A stretch of DNA of 64,000 nt from Reichenbachiella versicolor (GTDB lineage Bacteria; Bacteroidota; Bacteroidia; Cytophagales; Cyclobacteriaceae): NCBI RefSeq assembly GCF_003171675.1, contig NZ_QFZQ01000005.1:372001-436000 (forward strand), given 5' to 3'. The notes under the pieces are model-generated. The model made no database searches. It had not been told where the DNA came from and saw only the letters and a program-made list of their open reading frames with translations. How positions within the stretch are numbered: position 1 is the first letter of the stretch; every line of letters starts with the position of its first letter. The translations under genes and the position numbers were made by a program. Shown here piece by piece: positions 45,727 to 54,766 of this stretch.

Positions 45727-46584
45727 ATGAGTACATTAAAAATTGCGGTACAGAAGTCAGGAAGATTAAATGAAGACTCGATCAAGTTGCTTAAGAACTG
45801 CGGCATAAGAATCGAAAACGGAAAGGATCAATTAAAAGCTAGTGCAGCCAACTTCCCTCTTGATGTGCTATACCTACGCAATGGTGATATTCCTCAGTAT
45901 GTAGAAGATGGCGTAGCAGATATAGCTATTGTAGGAGAAAATTTACTAGTTGAAACTGGCAACGATGTCGAAGTAGTAAGGAAGCTTGGTTTTTCTAAGT
46001 GTAAACTTTCATTAGCAGTTCCAAAGGACACTAACTATCCTGGACCTGAGTTCTTCGAAGGCAAAAAGATTGCTACTTCCTACCCTAATACGGTGAAGCA
46101 ATACATGGAAAAAGTAGGTGTGAAAACTGAAGTACACGTCATCAAGGGCTCTGTAGAGATTGCACCCAATATTGGTTTAGCAGAAGGGATATGTGACTTA
46201 GTGAGTTCAGGTAGTACTTTGTTTAAAAATGGTTTGGTAGAAAAAGACATTATTCTACAATCGGAAGCGGTTCTAGTAAAAAACAAAAATCTCACTGCTG
46301 AGCAAGAAGAACTTCTAGAAACTATACTTTTTAGACTAGATGCGGTTCAAAAAGGTGAAAAGTCTAAGTATGTGTTGATGAACGCTCCTAATGACAAAGT
46401 TGATGAGATTATCAAAGTATTACCAGGAATGAAAAGCCCTACCGTAGTGCCATTAGCAGAGGAAGGATGGTCTTCCGTACATACTGTAATGGAAGAAAGT
46501 AAATTCTGGGAAGTAATAGATCAGCTGAAAGGTGCTGGTGCTGAAGGTTTATTGATCGTTCCAATCGAAAAAATGGTACTATGA
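45727..46584 (+). CDS. hisG: ATP phosphoribosyltransferase, long form
   Basis: HisG joins ATP and PRPP, the first and feedback-controlled step of histidine synthesis. The 285-residue length and the C-terminal domain (SPTVVPLAEEGWSSVHTVM) mark the long, hexameric form with an ACT-like histidine-binding domain that needs no HisZ. The catalytic part starts LKIAVQKSGRLNEDS and has the PRPP loop near ICDLVSSGSTL. The start is the ATG at 45727; an in-frame TTG at 45670 would put the attenuator hairpin inside the gene. It overlaps hisD by four bases. Confidence 0.97.
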   Translation: MSTLKIAVQKSGRLNEDSIKLLKNCGIRIENGKDQLKASAANFPLDVLYLRNGDIPQYVEDGVADIAIVGENLLVETGNDVEVVRKLGFSKCKLSLAVPKDTNYPGPEFFEGKKIATSYPNTVKQYMEKVGVKTEVHVIKGSVEIAPNIGLAEGICDLVSSGSTLFKNGLVEKDIILQSEAVLVKNKNLTAEQEELLETILFRLDAVQKGEKSKYVLMNAPNDKVDEIIKVLPGMKSPTVVPLAEEGWSSVHTVMEESKFWEVIDQLKGAGAEGLLIVPIEKMVL

Positions 46585-47867
46585 TTGTCTCTATCAATCC
46601 CGAAAGATCCGAGTGGAGCGATTTGGTCAAAAGACCTGAACTAGAACAACAAGATCTTCAGTCCTTGGTAAATGGTGTATTTGAAGACATTAAAAAAGCA
46701 GGAGATAGCGCAGTCAAAGAATACACTGCAAAATTTGATAAAGCTCAGTTAGAAGGATTAGCAACTACTCGTGAAGAAGTCGAAGCTGCAGCCGGTCTAA
46801 TCAGCAATGAACTAAAAGATGCAATTGAGTTAGCGGCGAATAACATTGAGGTGTTTCACAAAGCTCAAATGCCGTCTAATGTAGAAATCGAAACTGCATC
46901 AGGAGTAAAATGTTGGCAAGAGCCAAGACCAATACAGAAAGTAGGTATATATATTCCAGGAGGAACGGCTCCTTTATTCTCGACTGTCTTGATGCTGGCT
47001 ATCCCTGCTAAGATTGCAGGTTGTGAAGAAATTGTACTATGCACTCCACCATCTTCTGATGGTAGTGTTAACCCTGCTATTCTTTTTGCTGCTCAATACG
47101 CTGGCGTGAAAAAAATATTCAAAGCGGGAGGAATTCAAGCAATAGGAGCTTTGACCTTTGGAACGGAATCTATTCCAAGTGTAGATAAAATATTTGGTCC
47201 AGGTAATCAATATGTCACAGCGGCCAAACAAAGAGCTGCCCAACTGGGCGTAGCAATAGATATGCCTGCTGGACCATCAGAGCTTTTAGTAATGGCAGAT
47301 CAATCAGCCAAAGCTGAGTTTGTGGTGTCCGATCTACTTTCTCAAGCCGAGCACGGCGTAGATAGTCAGGTAATCTGTGTTGTAAAATCCGAAGATCAGA
47401 TTGCTGAAATACAAAAAGAATTGGAAAAACAAATATCAGTTTTGCCAAGAAAGGAAATTGCCGAGAAAGCAATTAGCAATTCTAAAATCATTTGTATTGG
47501 CGATGATCAAAGTTGCGTTGACTTCATTAATGATTATGCTCCTGAACATTATATCCTTTGCGTAGAAAATGAAGATTTCTATTTGAATGGATTGAAAAAC
47601 GCTGGATCCGTATTTATCGGGAATTACACTCCTGAAAGTGCAGGTGATTATGCCTCTGGCACGAATCATACACTTCCTACTAATGGCTATGCTAGATCAT
47701 ATAGTGGTGTAAACTTGGATGCCTATTTTAAGAAAATCACTTTCCAAAAAATCAGTGCTGAAGGCATTCAGAACATTGGCCCAGCAATAGAGCATATGGC
47801 CGAAGCTGAACTGTTGCAAGCGCACAAAAATGCCGTAACAGTAAGGCTTGATTATTTAAATAAATAA
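46581..47867 (+). CDS. hisD: Histidinol dehydrogenase
   Basis: This 428-residue zinc enzyme carries out the last two oxidations from histidinol to histidine. Family features are VGIYIPGGTAPLFSTVLMLA, FKAGGIQAIGALTFGT, KIFGPGNQYVTAAK, MPAGPSELLVMAD, SQAEHG, and APEH in the zinc/catalytic region. NHTLPTNGYARSYSGV is also diagnostic. It overlaps hisG by four bases. A large palindrome separates it from hisC. Confidence 0.97.
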   Translation: MIVSINPERSEWSDLVKRPELEQQDLQSLVNGVFEDIKKAGDSAVKEYTAKFDKAQLEGLATTREEVEAAAGLISNELKDAIELAANNIEVFHKAQMPSNVEIETASGVKCWQEPRPIQKVGIYIPGGTAPLFSTVLMLAIPAKIAGCEEIVLCTPPSSDGSVNPAILFAAQYAGVKKIFKAGGIQAIGALTFGTESIPSVDKIFGPGNQYVTAAKQRAAQLGVAIDMPAGPSELLVMADQSAKAEFVVSDLLSQAEHGVDSQVICVVKSEDQIAEIQKELEKQISVLPRKEIAEKAISNSKIICIGDDQSCVDFINDYAPEHYILCVENEDFYLNGLKNAGSVFIGNYTPESAGDYASGTNHTLPTNGYARSYSGVNLDAYFKKITFQKISAEGIQNIGPAIEHMAEAELLQAHKNAVTVRLDYLNK

Positions 47868-47875
47868 TTAACTGC

Positions 47876-47955
47876 TTTTTCGACTTTCTGTAGGAATCTA
47901 AAAAAGAGATGTAATTACATTTTTAAAAGTTTAGTCCCTACCTTAAGTCGAAAAA
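47876..47955. repeat. 80-base imperfect palindrome in the hisD-hisC spacer
   Basis: The outer arms TTTTTCGACTT and AAGTCGAAAAA are perfect complements (47876-47886 and 47945-47955). Inner parts GTAGG.../...CCTAC continue the symmetry. The centre is the perfect palindrome ATGTAATTACAT (47909-47920). It nearly fills the spacer, so it may set relative expression of hisC or be an inserted repeat. Confidence 0.75.
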
Positions 47956-47973
47956 CTATTCTTCTATCTAGAA

Positions 47974-49005
47974 GTGGATATAAAAAAACTAATAAGACCC
48001 AATATTCTTGCTCTAACTCCATATTCTTCTGCTAGAGACGAATTCACGGAGATAGCAGAAGTGTATATAGATGCCAATGAGAATCCGTTTGAAAATGGTG
48101 TCAATCGCTATCCTGATCCGTACCAAATGCAGGTAAAAAATCGCTTGAGTGAAATCAAAGGAATTCCTACCGAAAACATGTTGATTGGAAATGGTAGTGA
48201 TGAAGTACTAGATTTAATATTCCGGGTATTTTGCGAGCCAAAACAGGACAACATCATTTCTCACAACCCTAGCTACGGAATGTATCCAGTACTCTGTGAA
48301 GTCAATGATGTAGAACTGAGAAAAGTGAATCTAGAAGAAGGGTTCATACTGAATGCGGAAGAAATAATTAACGCATCAGACGAACGTACTAAGATCTTCT
48401 TTATTTGTTCTCCTAATAACCCTTCAGGTAATTTGCTTCAAGAGGAAGCCATCACCAAGGTTCTTGAAAGTAAAAAAGGAATCGTTGTAATCGACGAAGC
48501 TTACATTGATTTCGCGCATGCTAATTCATGGATTACCAAGCTTAAACAATACTCAAACTTGATTGTTTGCCAAACACTTTCAAAAGCTTGGGGATTAGCC
48601 GGGTTAAGAGTTGGTATGTGTTATGCATCCAAAGAAATCATCACTATACTCAATGCAATTAAGCCTCCGTACAACGTTAATGAGCTTTCTCAGCAAAGAG
48701 CCCTAGAAGCATTAAATAATAAAGATGAATTTGATAAGCACTTGGCAACTATCATGGAAGAAAAAGACAAGATGGAATCAGCTCTTGCTAAGATTGAATT
48801 GATAGAAAAAATTCATCCATCAGATGCTAATTTCCTTTTAGTCAAAGTACCAAATGCAAATGCATTGTATGAATTCTTGCTTGAACACAAGATCATTGTT
48901 AGAAATAGAACCAAGGAGTATTTGTGTAAGGATTGTATTAGAATCACAATAGGCACCCCTGAGGAGAATGTTAAATTGATAGAAGGGATAAAGGCTTTCA
49001 AATAA
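47974..49005 (+). CDS. hisC: Histidinol-phosphate aminotransferase
   Basis: This 343-residue PLP enzyme transaminates imidazole acetol phosphate. It shows YIDANENPFENGVNRYPDPY near the N terminus, GNGSDEVLDLIFRVF, FICSPNNPSGN, VVIDEAYIDF, and the PLP Lys in CQTLSKAWGLAGLRVG. R-I-T-I-G-T near the C terminus binds substrate. The start is a GTG at 47974 (translated MDIKKLIRPN). It follows hisD across a palindrome and is followed by a VOC gene after seven bases. Confidence 0.96.
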   Translation: MDIKKLIRPNILALTPYSSARDEFTEIAEVYIDANENPFENGVNRYPDPYQMQVKNRLSEIKGIPTENMLIGNGSDEVLDLIFRVFCEPKQDNIISHNPSYGMYPVLCEVNDVELRKVNLEEGFILNAEEIINASDERTKIFFICSPNNPSGNLLQEEAITKVLESKKGIVVIDEAYIDFAHANSWITKLKQYSNLIVCQTLSKAWGLAGLRVGMCYASKEIITILNAIKPPYNVNELSQQRALEALNNKDEFDKHLATIMEEKDKMESALAKIELIEKIHPSDANFLLVKVPNANALYEFLLEHKIIVRNRTKEYLCKDCIRITIGTPEENVKLIEGIKAFK

Positions 49006-49012
49006 AAGGAAT

Positions 49013-49432
49013 ATGGATCAACGACTAACTATTATCGGATTGGGAGTAAAAGACTTAGTCTCATCAACTAAGTTCTATGAAGAAAAGTTTGGATGGGCCA
49101 AACTACCAAGCAGTACAGAGTCAATCACTTTTATTCAATTGAATGGAATATTATTATCTCTTTATCCTGAGGATAAATTAGCAGAAGATGCTGAAGTATC
49201 ACCCGAAGGAATAGGCTTCAAAAAGTTTACGTTGGCCTACAACTGTAGATCCAAAGAAGATGTGGATAAGACTATAGCTAATTTAAGATCTAAAGACGTC
49301 AAAATAGTAAAAGAACCACAAGAGGTTTTCTGGGGTGGCTACAGTAGCTATATAGCAGATCCTGATGATAACCTTTGGGAAATAGCTTTCAATCCATTTC
49401 TAGAAATGGATGATACTGGTAATGTGACTTGA
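49013..49432 (+). CDS. VOC family protein
   Basis: This 139-residue single-domain glyoxalase-fold protein begins LTIIGLGVKDLVSSTKFYEE and ends with YIADPDDNLWEIAFNP, the usual metal-site end of the fold. It is seven bases behind hisC, so it is probably transcribed with the first his block. No role in histidine synthesis is known to me. Confidence 0.85.
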   Translation: MDQRLTIIGLGVKDLVSSTKFYEEKFGWAKLPSSTESITFIQLNGILLSLYPEDKLAEDAEVSPEGIGFKKFTLAYNCRSKEDVDKTIANLRSKDVKIVKEPQEVFWGGYSSYIADPDDNLWEIAFNPFLEMDDTGNVT

Positions 49433-49772
49433 TGATAGTTCTTTAAGTATGAATTATAGTAGTTTTAGATTAATAACAATCTATTCAAAAGAGATTTTGA
49501 GACTTTGATAAAATTTCGAAGAGAATTGTCCCTTATGCAGGACAGATTTGTTCCCCTATGCTGTCCAACACTTGTCCCGCATAGGGGAGGTAAAGACATT
49601 GCATTGATTCTAAGGTTACTCAATAGAAGACTGAAAATAGTAGAACTTAGTAAATTCTATTGGAACAGCATAAACCGAATGATATCTCAATATGTACATC
49701 AAGTCCATTGCTTTGATGTACAATTCAAGAGAAGGAAATTCTGATAAAATCCCTCCTCTTGAATTGATGTGA
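49433..49772. other. Structured intergenic region after the first his block
   Basis: No convincing gene. CCCCTATGC (49553-49561) pairs with GCATAGGGG (49579-49587), while GGACAG (49540-49545) pairs with CTGTCC (49561-49566), so the two folds compete at one base. A perfect 10-bp hairpin TGTACATCAA/TTGATGTACA follows at 49693-49722. A terminator-like hairpin at 49721 is listed separately. Confidence 0.6.
49721..49766. terminator. Inverted repeat between convergent VOC and GH16 genes
   Basis: CAATTCAAGAG (49721-49731) pairs perfectly with CTCTTGAATTG (49756-49766) over a 24-base loop. It lies at the convergent gene ends. No T-run, so terminator activity is inferred. Confidence 0.45.
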
Positions 49773-51635
49773 TTACTCTACTACTAGTCTCATTGTTTTA
49801 TTTGATACTTTAACTAGATAGAGGCCAGGAGATAAATTGTCCAATGACAGATTAGGGAAAGAACCATTTATAGTCTGAGTCGAAACTTTTATCCCTTCCA
49901 TAGAGAATATCGAGACCTCATACCTCCCCTGTCCTAATCCTTGAATACCAACAAAATCCGTTGCAGGGTTGGGTACCAAAAGGAGTTGATCATTCATCGA
50001 TGATTCGCTTCCCATACTTATTGCCCTTGAATTAATTGCTCCAACTTTTTTCAATGCAAACCTATCTAGATTCCATGTCCAGTTGGTTCCTCCTGCCGAA
50101 AGCCTAACCACATGTTTTCCCTTTGTAAAGTTTGCCTTGGCAATAGCTTTCAAAGGTTGATAGTTTTCCCAAGAACCCGAGTTAGGAACTATGGTAGAGT
50201 TCCAGACATTCGACCCCATCCCAAACTTGATTGTTGAACCTGTCATAGGAGACGAAACGTAGTATGTAATTTCATAAGCCCCATCTTCAGGAATAGTAAT
50301 TTGATAGTCTGCATAGTCTCCTTTATTTACCCAATTGATTCCAGTTCCAGTATTTATGTTTACTCCAAATGGTACATAACCATCATCAAAAGTACCACCA
50401 TGAGAAGATAAATCCTCTGCTTCTATTGTTATGGAACTGGCCCCACCTCCGCCACCAGAATTCGAGCCTACAGGCTTATATACTCTTACCCAGTCAACTT
50501 TCATCTGATTTTTAGACGCCGAGTTCAGATCAGATTGCGATGGAGTAGCATTAGTCAACCAACTTTGAGACTCCATATTTATTATAATATCTAACTCTTT
50601 TGTGAAACCTTTAGCTTCGACTGTAATTCCATTACCGTCTTCATCAGTATTATCTCCTCCTTGAAACCACCCTGTATCAATCACACTATAACCGTTTGAA
50701 GCATTACTAGCAGCCTTTAGGGTATTAAAGCTGTAATTATTACTAGTACTATGGGTGGTAACCAGTGAATAGCCATCCCCTCCATTTGTAGGAAAAAAGT
50801 ATCCATTGGCATTAGCTGTTACTGAATTATAATAAGTGTATTGCCAAGTCCCATTTATTTTGGTCGCCATGGCGTTATAATACATCACTCTTACCAACTC
50901 TCCATTAATATAATATTCCCAATGCTTTGGACCTATCCAATTCACTCCCATCCTCATATACCGGCGATTACCTCCATTCCAACAATATGGTCCCCAACCA
51001 CCAGCAGCGGTCACTTGAGGGATTGGATACCAACTATTCCTATCTCTTGGCTGATAATCAGTAAAAGGGTTTCTTACAAAAGAATGATGACTAATGTGAG
51101 TGTAATTTTTAAACCAATCTACGCCTCCATAGTTTTCAATAATATCAATCTCCTCAGTATCATCAGGACTCAAAAGCCAAAAACAAGAAGCCAACGAAAT
51201 ATTGGCTACACTTAGTGATGATTCTACATATACTGGATAACTAACTCTAGCATTTGAAGTAACACAGCCAGAAGCAACACCATGTGTACCTCCTTTAGTA
51301 GTTTCAGGTGTATATCCTACGGTAATCACGAGGTTATCACCATCTACTGAAACATTAGAATTATCCCAATAAGTATAACCAGGCCCATCCCATGGGTTGT
51401 GATAGAAATTATACCACTGGTTATTTGGACCAAAATTAGATCTACTTGCAAACTCACCAGCACCAAAGGACGCAGTGTAACTAAAATCGTCTGACAAGGA
51501 GTTTTCTAGACTCCACACATTACCGTTGCCAGGGTTCGCTGGTATCGGTATATTATCCCATTCATACTGAGCAAAAGCGTTTTGATAATTGAACAATAGC
51601 ATACAAGCTACCGTAAATAGGTAAACATTTTTCAT
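49773..51635 (-). CDS. GH16 beta-agarase/porphyranase-like enzyme with CBM6 and T9SS sorting domain
   Basis: This 620-residue secreted enzyme opens with a signal peptide ending NAFAQ. The GH16 domain (about residues 25-385) has the catalytic signature EEIDIIENYGG (ExDxxE), and WDNIPIPANPG at the start is agarase-like. After a Gly/Ser linker (NSGGGGGASS) a CBM6-like module spans about 395-535 (IEAEDLSSHGG to WNLDRFALKKV). The end is a type A T9SS sorting domain (LLVPNPATDFVGIQG to NKTMRLVVE). It probably degrades agar or related red-algal galactans. It lies between the two his blocks on the opposite strand. Confidence 0.9.
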   Translation of the reverse strand: MKNVYLFTVACMLLFNYQNAFAQYEWDNIPIPANPGNGNVWSLENSLSDDFSYTASFGAGEFASRSNFGPNNQWYNFYHNPWDGPGYTYWDNSNVSVDGDNLVITVGYTPETTKGGTHGVASGCVTSNARVSYPVYVESSLSVANISLASCFWLLSPDDTEEIDIIENYGGVDWFKNYTHISHHSFVRNPFTDYQPRDRNSWYPIPQVTAAGGWGPYCWNGGNRRYMRMGVNWIGPKHWEYYINGELVRVMYYNAMATKINGTWQYTYYNSVTANANGYFFPTNGGDGYSLVTTHSTSNNYSFNTLKAASNASNGYSVIDTGWFQGGDNTDEDGNGITVEAKGFTKELDIIINMESQSWLTNATPSQSDLNSASKNQMKVDWVRVYKPVGSNSGGGGGASSITIEAEDLSSHGGTFDDGYVPFGVNINTGTGINWVNKGDYADYQITIPEDGAYEITYYVSSPMTGSTIKFGMGSNVWNSTIVPNSGSWENYQPLKAIAKANFTKGKHVVRLSAGGTNWTWNLDRFALKKVGAINSRAISMGSESSMNDQLLLVPNPATDFVGIQGLGQGRYEVSIFSMEGIKVSTQTINGSFPNLSLDNLSPGLYLVKVSNKTMRLVVE

Positions 51636-51943
51636 AGCTAATAATTGAAAATTAAATAATAACGAGTGTCATCACTCGTCTGTCTGCACTAGTTTAAGTG
51701 ATACAATTAATTAATTTTCAGTATAGCATGAAGAAGAACTGGACTAGACAAAAACGCTACAACCTTCAAAAAGAACGTTGTTAATACAACAGAATTTTTT
51801 AGAGTTAACTTTTTATTTTAAGAATTCCTGAAAGATAGAAGAGCAGCAGTATATAAATTTTTACTACTGATTCGAGTTTAAAAGATACCTCTTGAAACAC
51901 ACAATAGACTTCTCTTGAAAAAGCCTTAATGCATGAATAGTTA
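51636..51943. other. Intergenic region upstream of the GH16 gene
   Basis: No gene is seen apart from an unsupported 18-codon frame at 51729. A perfect 7-bp dyad is at 51662-51679. Confidence 0.5.
51662..51679. promoter_or_regulatory. Hairpin or operator in the GH16 5' leader
   Basis: ACGAGTG-TCAT-CACTCGT lies 27 bases upstream of the GH16 start codon. It may be an operator or an mRNA leader hairpin. Confidence 0.4.
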
Positions 51944-53398
51944 TTATTCAATACCAAGGTTTGCTATACCAGCTGCCCAGTATAAACCTGCCACGTCTTT
52001 TTGATATTGAGATCTAAGTTTTAAAAGCTTGGTCTGAGATTTTAGCATTTTATCAAATTGGACATTGATTTTAAATAAATCACTTTCTCCATTTTCTAGA
52101 TTCAAGCGTTCGGCTTCTAAAATCAATTCATAGCTTCTTACCATATCTTTTTGCTGTTCCAACATATTCCCAGTGACCAATACTGATCTATATCTTGCAG
52201 ATATATCATTTACAATTTCTCTTTCTCTGAAACTTCTTTCGAATTGATTCTGATCAATCTTAATGTTTAGTTGTTTCAATTTAGCCCTCTCTTTTCGGAG
52301 TAATAAAGGAAATGAAAAAGTAGCACCGAACTTATAATTATCTGTAAAATCTATCCCTACATTATCAGATTGAGGTGTCAAAGGCTGATCAAGAATAGTA
52401 TAATCAAGATCCAACTGTGGCTTTAAGTTCTCTTTTGCTAATTTTCTATCAATCGCCAAAGACTCATTTTTTAAGTCAAGCTTAACCAATTCAGGATGAT
52501 TATCCCTAGCCATCTCTACTAACTGACCTAAAATTTCACCGTCCATAGTCTCAGACTGTGACTCTTCTGGTTTTACATCATCTGGAATTTCTAACGGAAA
52601 ACCTCCCTCATTCCATAGATGATTTGAAAGTCTTAAACCAGCATCAATTCGCTCGATATTAGCTTGTTGAAAATCAAGACTTCTTGTCTGCAAAGTAATT
52701 TTTGCTTGCATAGTATCAATAGCTGCAAGCTCTCCTAATTCAAATGCCATTAAAGAACGGTCAAATATATCTTGTGCCAATGTGATACTTTGCTCAAGCA
52801 AATCGTAATTCTTGTACGCAAAATACCATTGCCAATAATCCTTGGCCGCAGTAAGCAAGATCTTATTTATTTCCTTAATTTGCTCAGCATCAGCCATGTT
52901 TTGAAGCACTTTAGCCTTCTTTACCAGAGCTCTTCTTTCATCAATAAAAAGACCTTTTCCTATCGGTAAAGAGATTCCCGCGTATAGTTGCTGATTATTG
53001 GTATCATCCGAGATATAATCTGGACCGTCTCCATCGGCAAACACTCCTTGGTTTTGCTTAAACCCCACCTTTGGATCTATAGGAAACCAAGTAGGGACTT
53101 TTAATCCAGCTCCAATCTTGTTGTAGTATTCTTTACTCTTATACTCTTTATAGTCCCACGACCCTTCTAATTTAGGATCAAAACTACCTCTTGCAAGTCT
53201 AAGCTCCTGAGCTGCACTTTCACTGAGCAATGCTGCCTGTTTGACTATCGGATGATTGTCAATAACATAGGCGTAAAACACATCAAATGTCAATACACCC
53301 ACTGAATCGGATAGACTACCTGAGTCCTTCTCAACAGGTTGCCCCTTGACACTTAAGCAAGCTACGAAAAGTAATGTGGTCAATAAATAACTTCTCAT
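51944..53398 (-). CDS. TolC family outer membrane efflux protein
   Basis: This 484-residue protein has a signal peptide (residues 1-19) and the long alpha-helical repeats of TolC channels. The two outer membrane efflux repeats are visible, for example VKQAALLSESAAQELRLARG and MARDNHPELVKLDLKNESL. It probably forms the outer membrane exit of the HlyD/ABC exporter encoded directly upstream (zero-base spacing, start right after the HlyD stop). Confidence 0.9.
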   Translation of the reverse strand: MRSYLLTTLLFVACLSVKGQPVEKDSGSLSDSVGVLTFDVFYAYVIDNHPIVKQAALLSESAAQELRLARGSFDPKLEGSWDYKEYKSKEYYNKIGAGLKVPTWFPIDPKVGFKQNQGVFADGDGPDYISDDTNNQQLYAGISLPIGKGLFIDERRALVKKAKVLQNMADAEQIKEINKILLTAAKDYWQWYFAYKNYDLLEQSITLAQDIFDRSLMAFELGELAAIDTMQAKITLQTRSLDFQQANIERIDAGLRLSNHLWNEGGFPLEIPDDVKPEESQSETMDGEILGQLVEMARDNHPELVKLDLKNESLAIDRKLAKENLKPQLDLDYTILDQPLTPQSDNVGIDFTDNYKFGATFSFPLLLRKERAKLKQLNIKIDQNQFERSFREREIVNDISARYRSVLVTGNMLEQQKDMVRSYELILEAERLNLENGESDLFKINVQFDKMLKSQTKLLKLRSQYQKDVAGLYWAAGIANLGIE

Positions 53399-54763
53399 CT
53401 ACTTAACCTTCAGTTTAGGTGCTACTTGGCTCTTAGATTTCTTTTCTTTTTCTTCATCTGGTTCCATGTACAAGCTAGGAGGGAATCCATTGAGCTGTCT
53501 CCAAAGTTCAAACCATAAAGGAACACTATCCAGCATAACCCAACCATTGGTGCCAGAGCCAAATCTCAATAAAGCTGGCCAAGGATCATCATCTGGATCC
53601 GGAGTAACAAGAATTCTAAACTTACCTTGCTTACTCTGTACAAAATCTATGACTTGAACAACACCTCCAAATGTACCAACTGACACACTAGGCCATCCAC
53701 TAAACTGCAATGCGGGCCATCCATCAAATTCAATTCTAACTTTTCTTCCAATGGAGATCAAAGGAACATCCATAGCTTGTACATACATCTCTACTGCTAT
53801 ATCTGGATCAGCAGGCATGATGGTAGCGACAGCCTCTCCTTCTTTGATGGTTTCCCCAATACCTGCTCGCATAGCCTTAACCAGATACCCTGATTGTGGA
53901 GCCAACACTTGGTATTGTTCGTTTCTAATCTGCATGTTAGAGTACTCATTTCTTAACTTAGAAAGAGAAGCTTGGCTATCGAACATATCAGCTAAAGTGG
54001 CATTCAGATTTGACTCTGCTTTATTGATTTTGTCTTGATACTCTGCTTGAACACCTGCTAGATTCACTTCTGCATTGATTACCTCCGCCTTCGTTTGAAG
54101 ATATTTGTTTTCAGAAGAAACGATTTTCATTCTTGCCTCCTGATATTTTGATTCTTTATCCTGAAACTTAGTTAGTGTGGTGTTTCCTGCTTCGTACAGC
54201 TTTTTATTTCGCTCATACTGATTTTTGAAGTTTTGAAACCTTACTTCTTGAGCAAGAAAATCAACACTATCACTAGTCAACTTTAGTCTAGTTTGCTTCA
54301 GCTTGTTTTGTGCTTGTTTATACTTGACGTTTTTTGCTTGATTCAGAGCCCTAATTTGACTTCTCAAAGCTTCAGATTTTGAAGTTTTAGAAGAGATACT
54401 TTGCTCTTTTGCTTCTAATTGCTCCCGCATTCTTAAAAGTAAGTCAGGGTCAAAATATTTGTCCTTTATTTCACTTAAAGTCAAAATAGTGTCTCCTTCG
54501 TTCACAAATTGTCCTTCTCTAATATTCCAATTTGCTATTCTACCAGCAATGGCCGATTCTACCGATTGTGGCCTATTCGCTGGAGTAAATGCAGTAATTT
54601 TTCCAGTACCACGAATGTTTTGTTGCCAAGGTAGGAAGAGTAGAATAATAAAAACGGCTGACAGTCCCATCAACCATCTGGCAAGCACTCTACCTGTCCC
54701 TGGAGTCTTGAGTGTTCTTAGTGTATAGATCTCAGTCTCTGTATATTGGGCTTTATTCTCCAT
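53399..54763 (-). CDS. HlyD family periplasmic adaptor
   Basis: This 454-residue adaptor has a short cytoplasmic N terminus, one membrane helix (about residues 28-47) and a lipoyl half (AGRIANWNIREGQFVNEGDT). A long coiled coil spans about residues 110-270. The second lipoyl half and beta-barrel follow (YQVLAPQSGYLVKAMRAG, VEMYVQAMDVPLI). It bridges inner and outer membrane parts of a type I-like exporter. The gene lies between the ABC and TolC genes, three bases and no bases away respectively. Confidence 0.92.
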   Translation of the reverse strand: MENKAQYTETEIYTLRTLKTPGTGRVLARWLMGLSAVFIILLFLPWQQNIRGTGKITAFTPANRPQSVESAIAGRIANWNIREGQFVNEGDTILTLSEIKDKYFDPDLLLRMREQLEAKEQSISSKTSKSEALRSQIRALNQAKNVKYKQAQNKLKQTRLKLTSDSVDFLAQEVRFQNFKNQYERNKKLYEAGNTTLTKFQDKESKYQEARMKIVSSENKYLQTKAEVINAEVNLAGVQAEYQDKINKAESNLNATLADMFDSQASLSKLRNEYSNMQIRNEQYQVLAPQSGYLVKAMRAGIGETIKEGEAVATIMPADPDIAVEMYVQAMDVPLISIGRKVRIEFDGWPALQFSGWPSVSVGTFGGVVQVIDFVQSKQGKFRILVTPDPDDDPWPALLRFGSGTNGWVMLDSVPLWFELWRQLNGFPPSLYMEPDEEKEKKSKSQVAPKLKVK

Positions 54764-54766
54764 GTC

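Noticed and set aside
49505-49744. 79-codon frame in the spacer after the VOC gene
   Set aside because: It begins at a TTG, ends in the hairpin region and has no family features; the DNA structure explains the region better.
51729-51785. 18-codon frame upstream of the GH16 gene
   Set aside because: It has no promoter or structural context to support translation.
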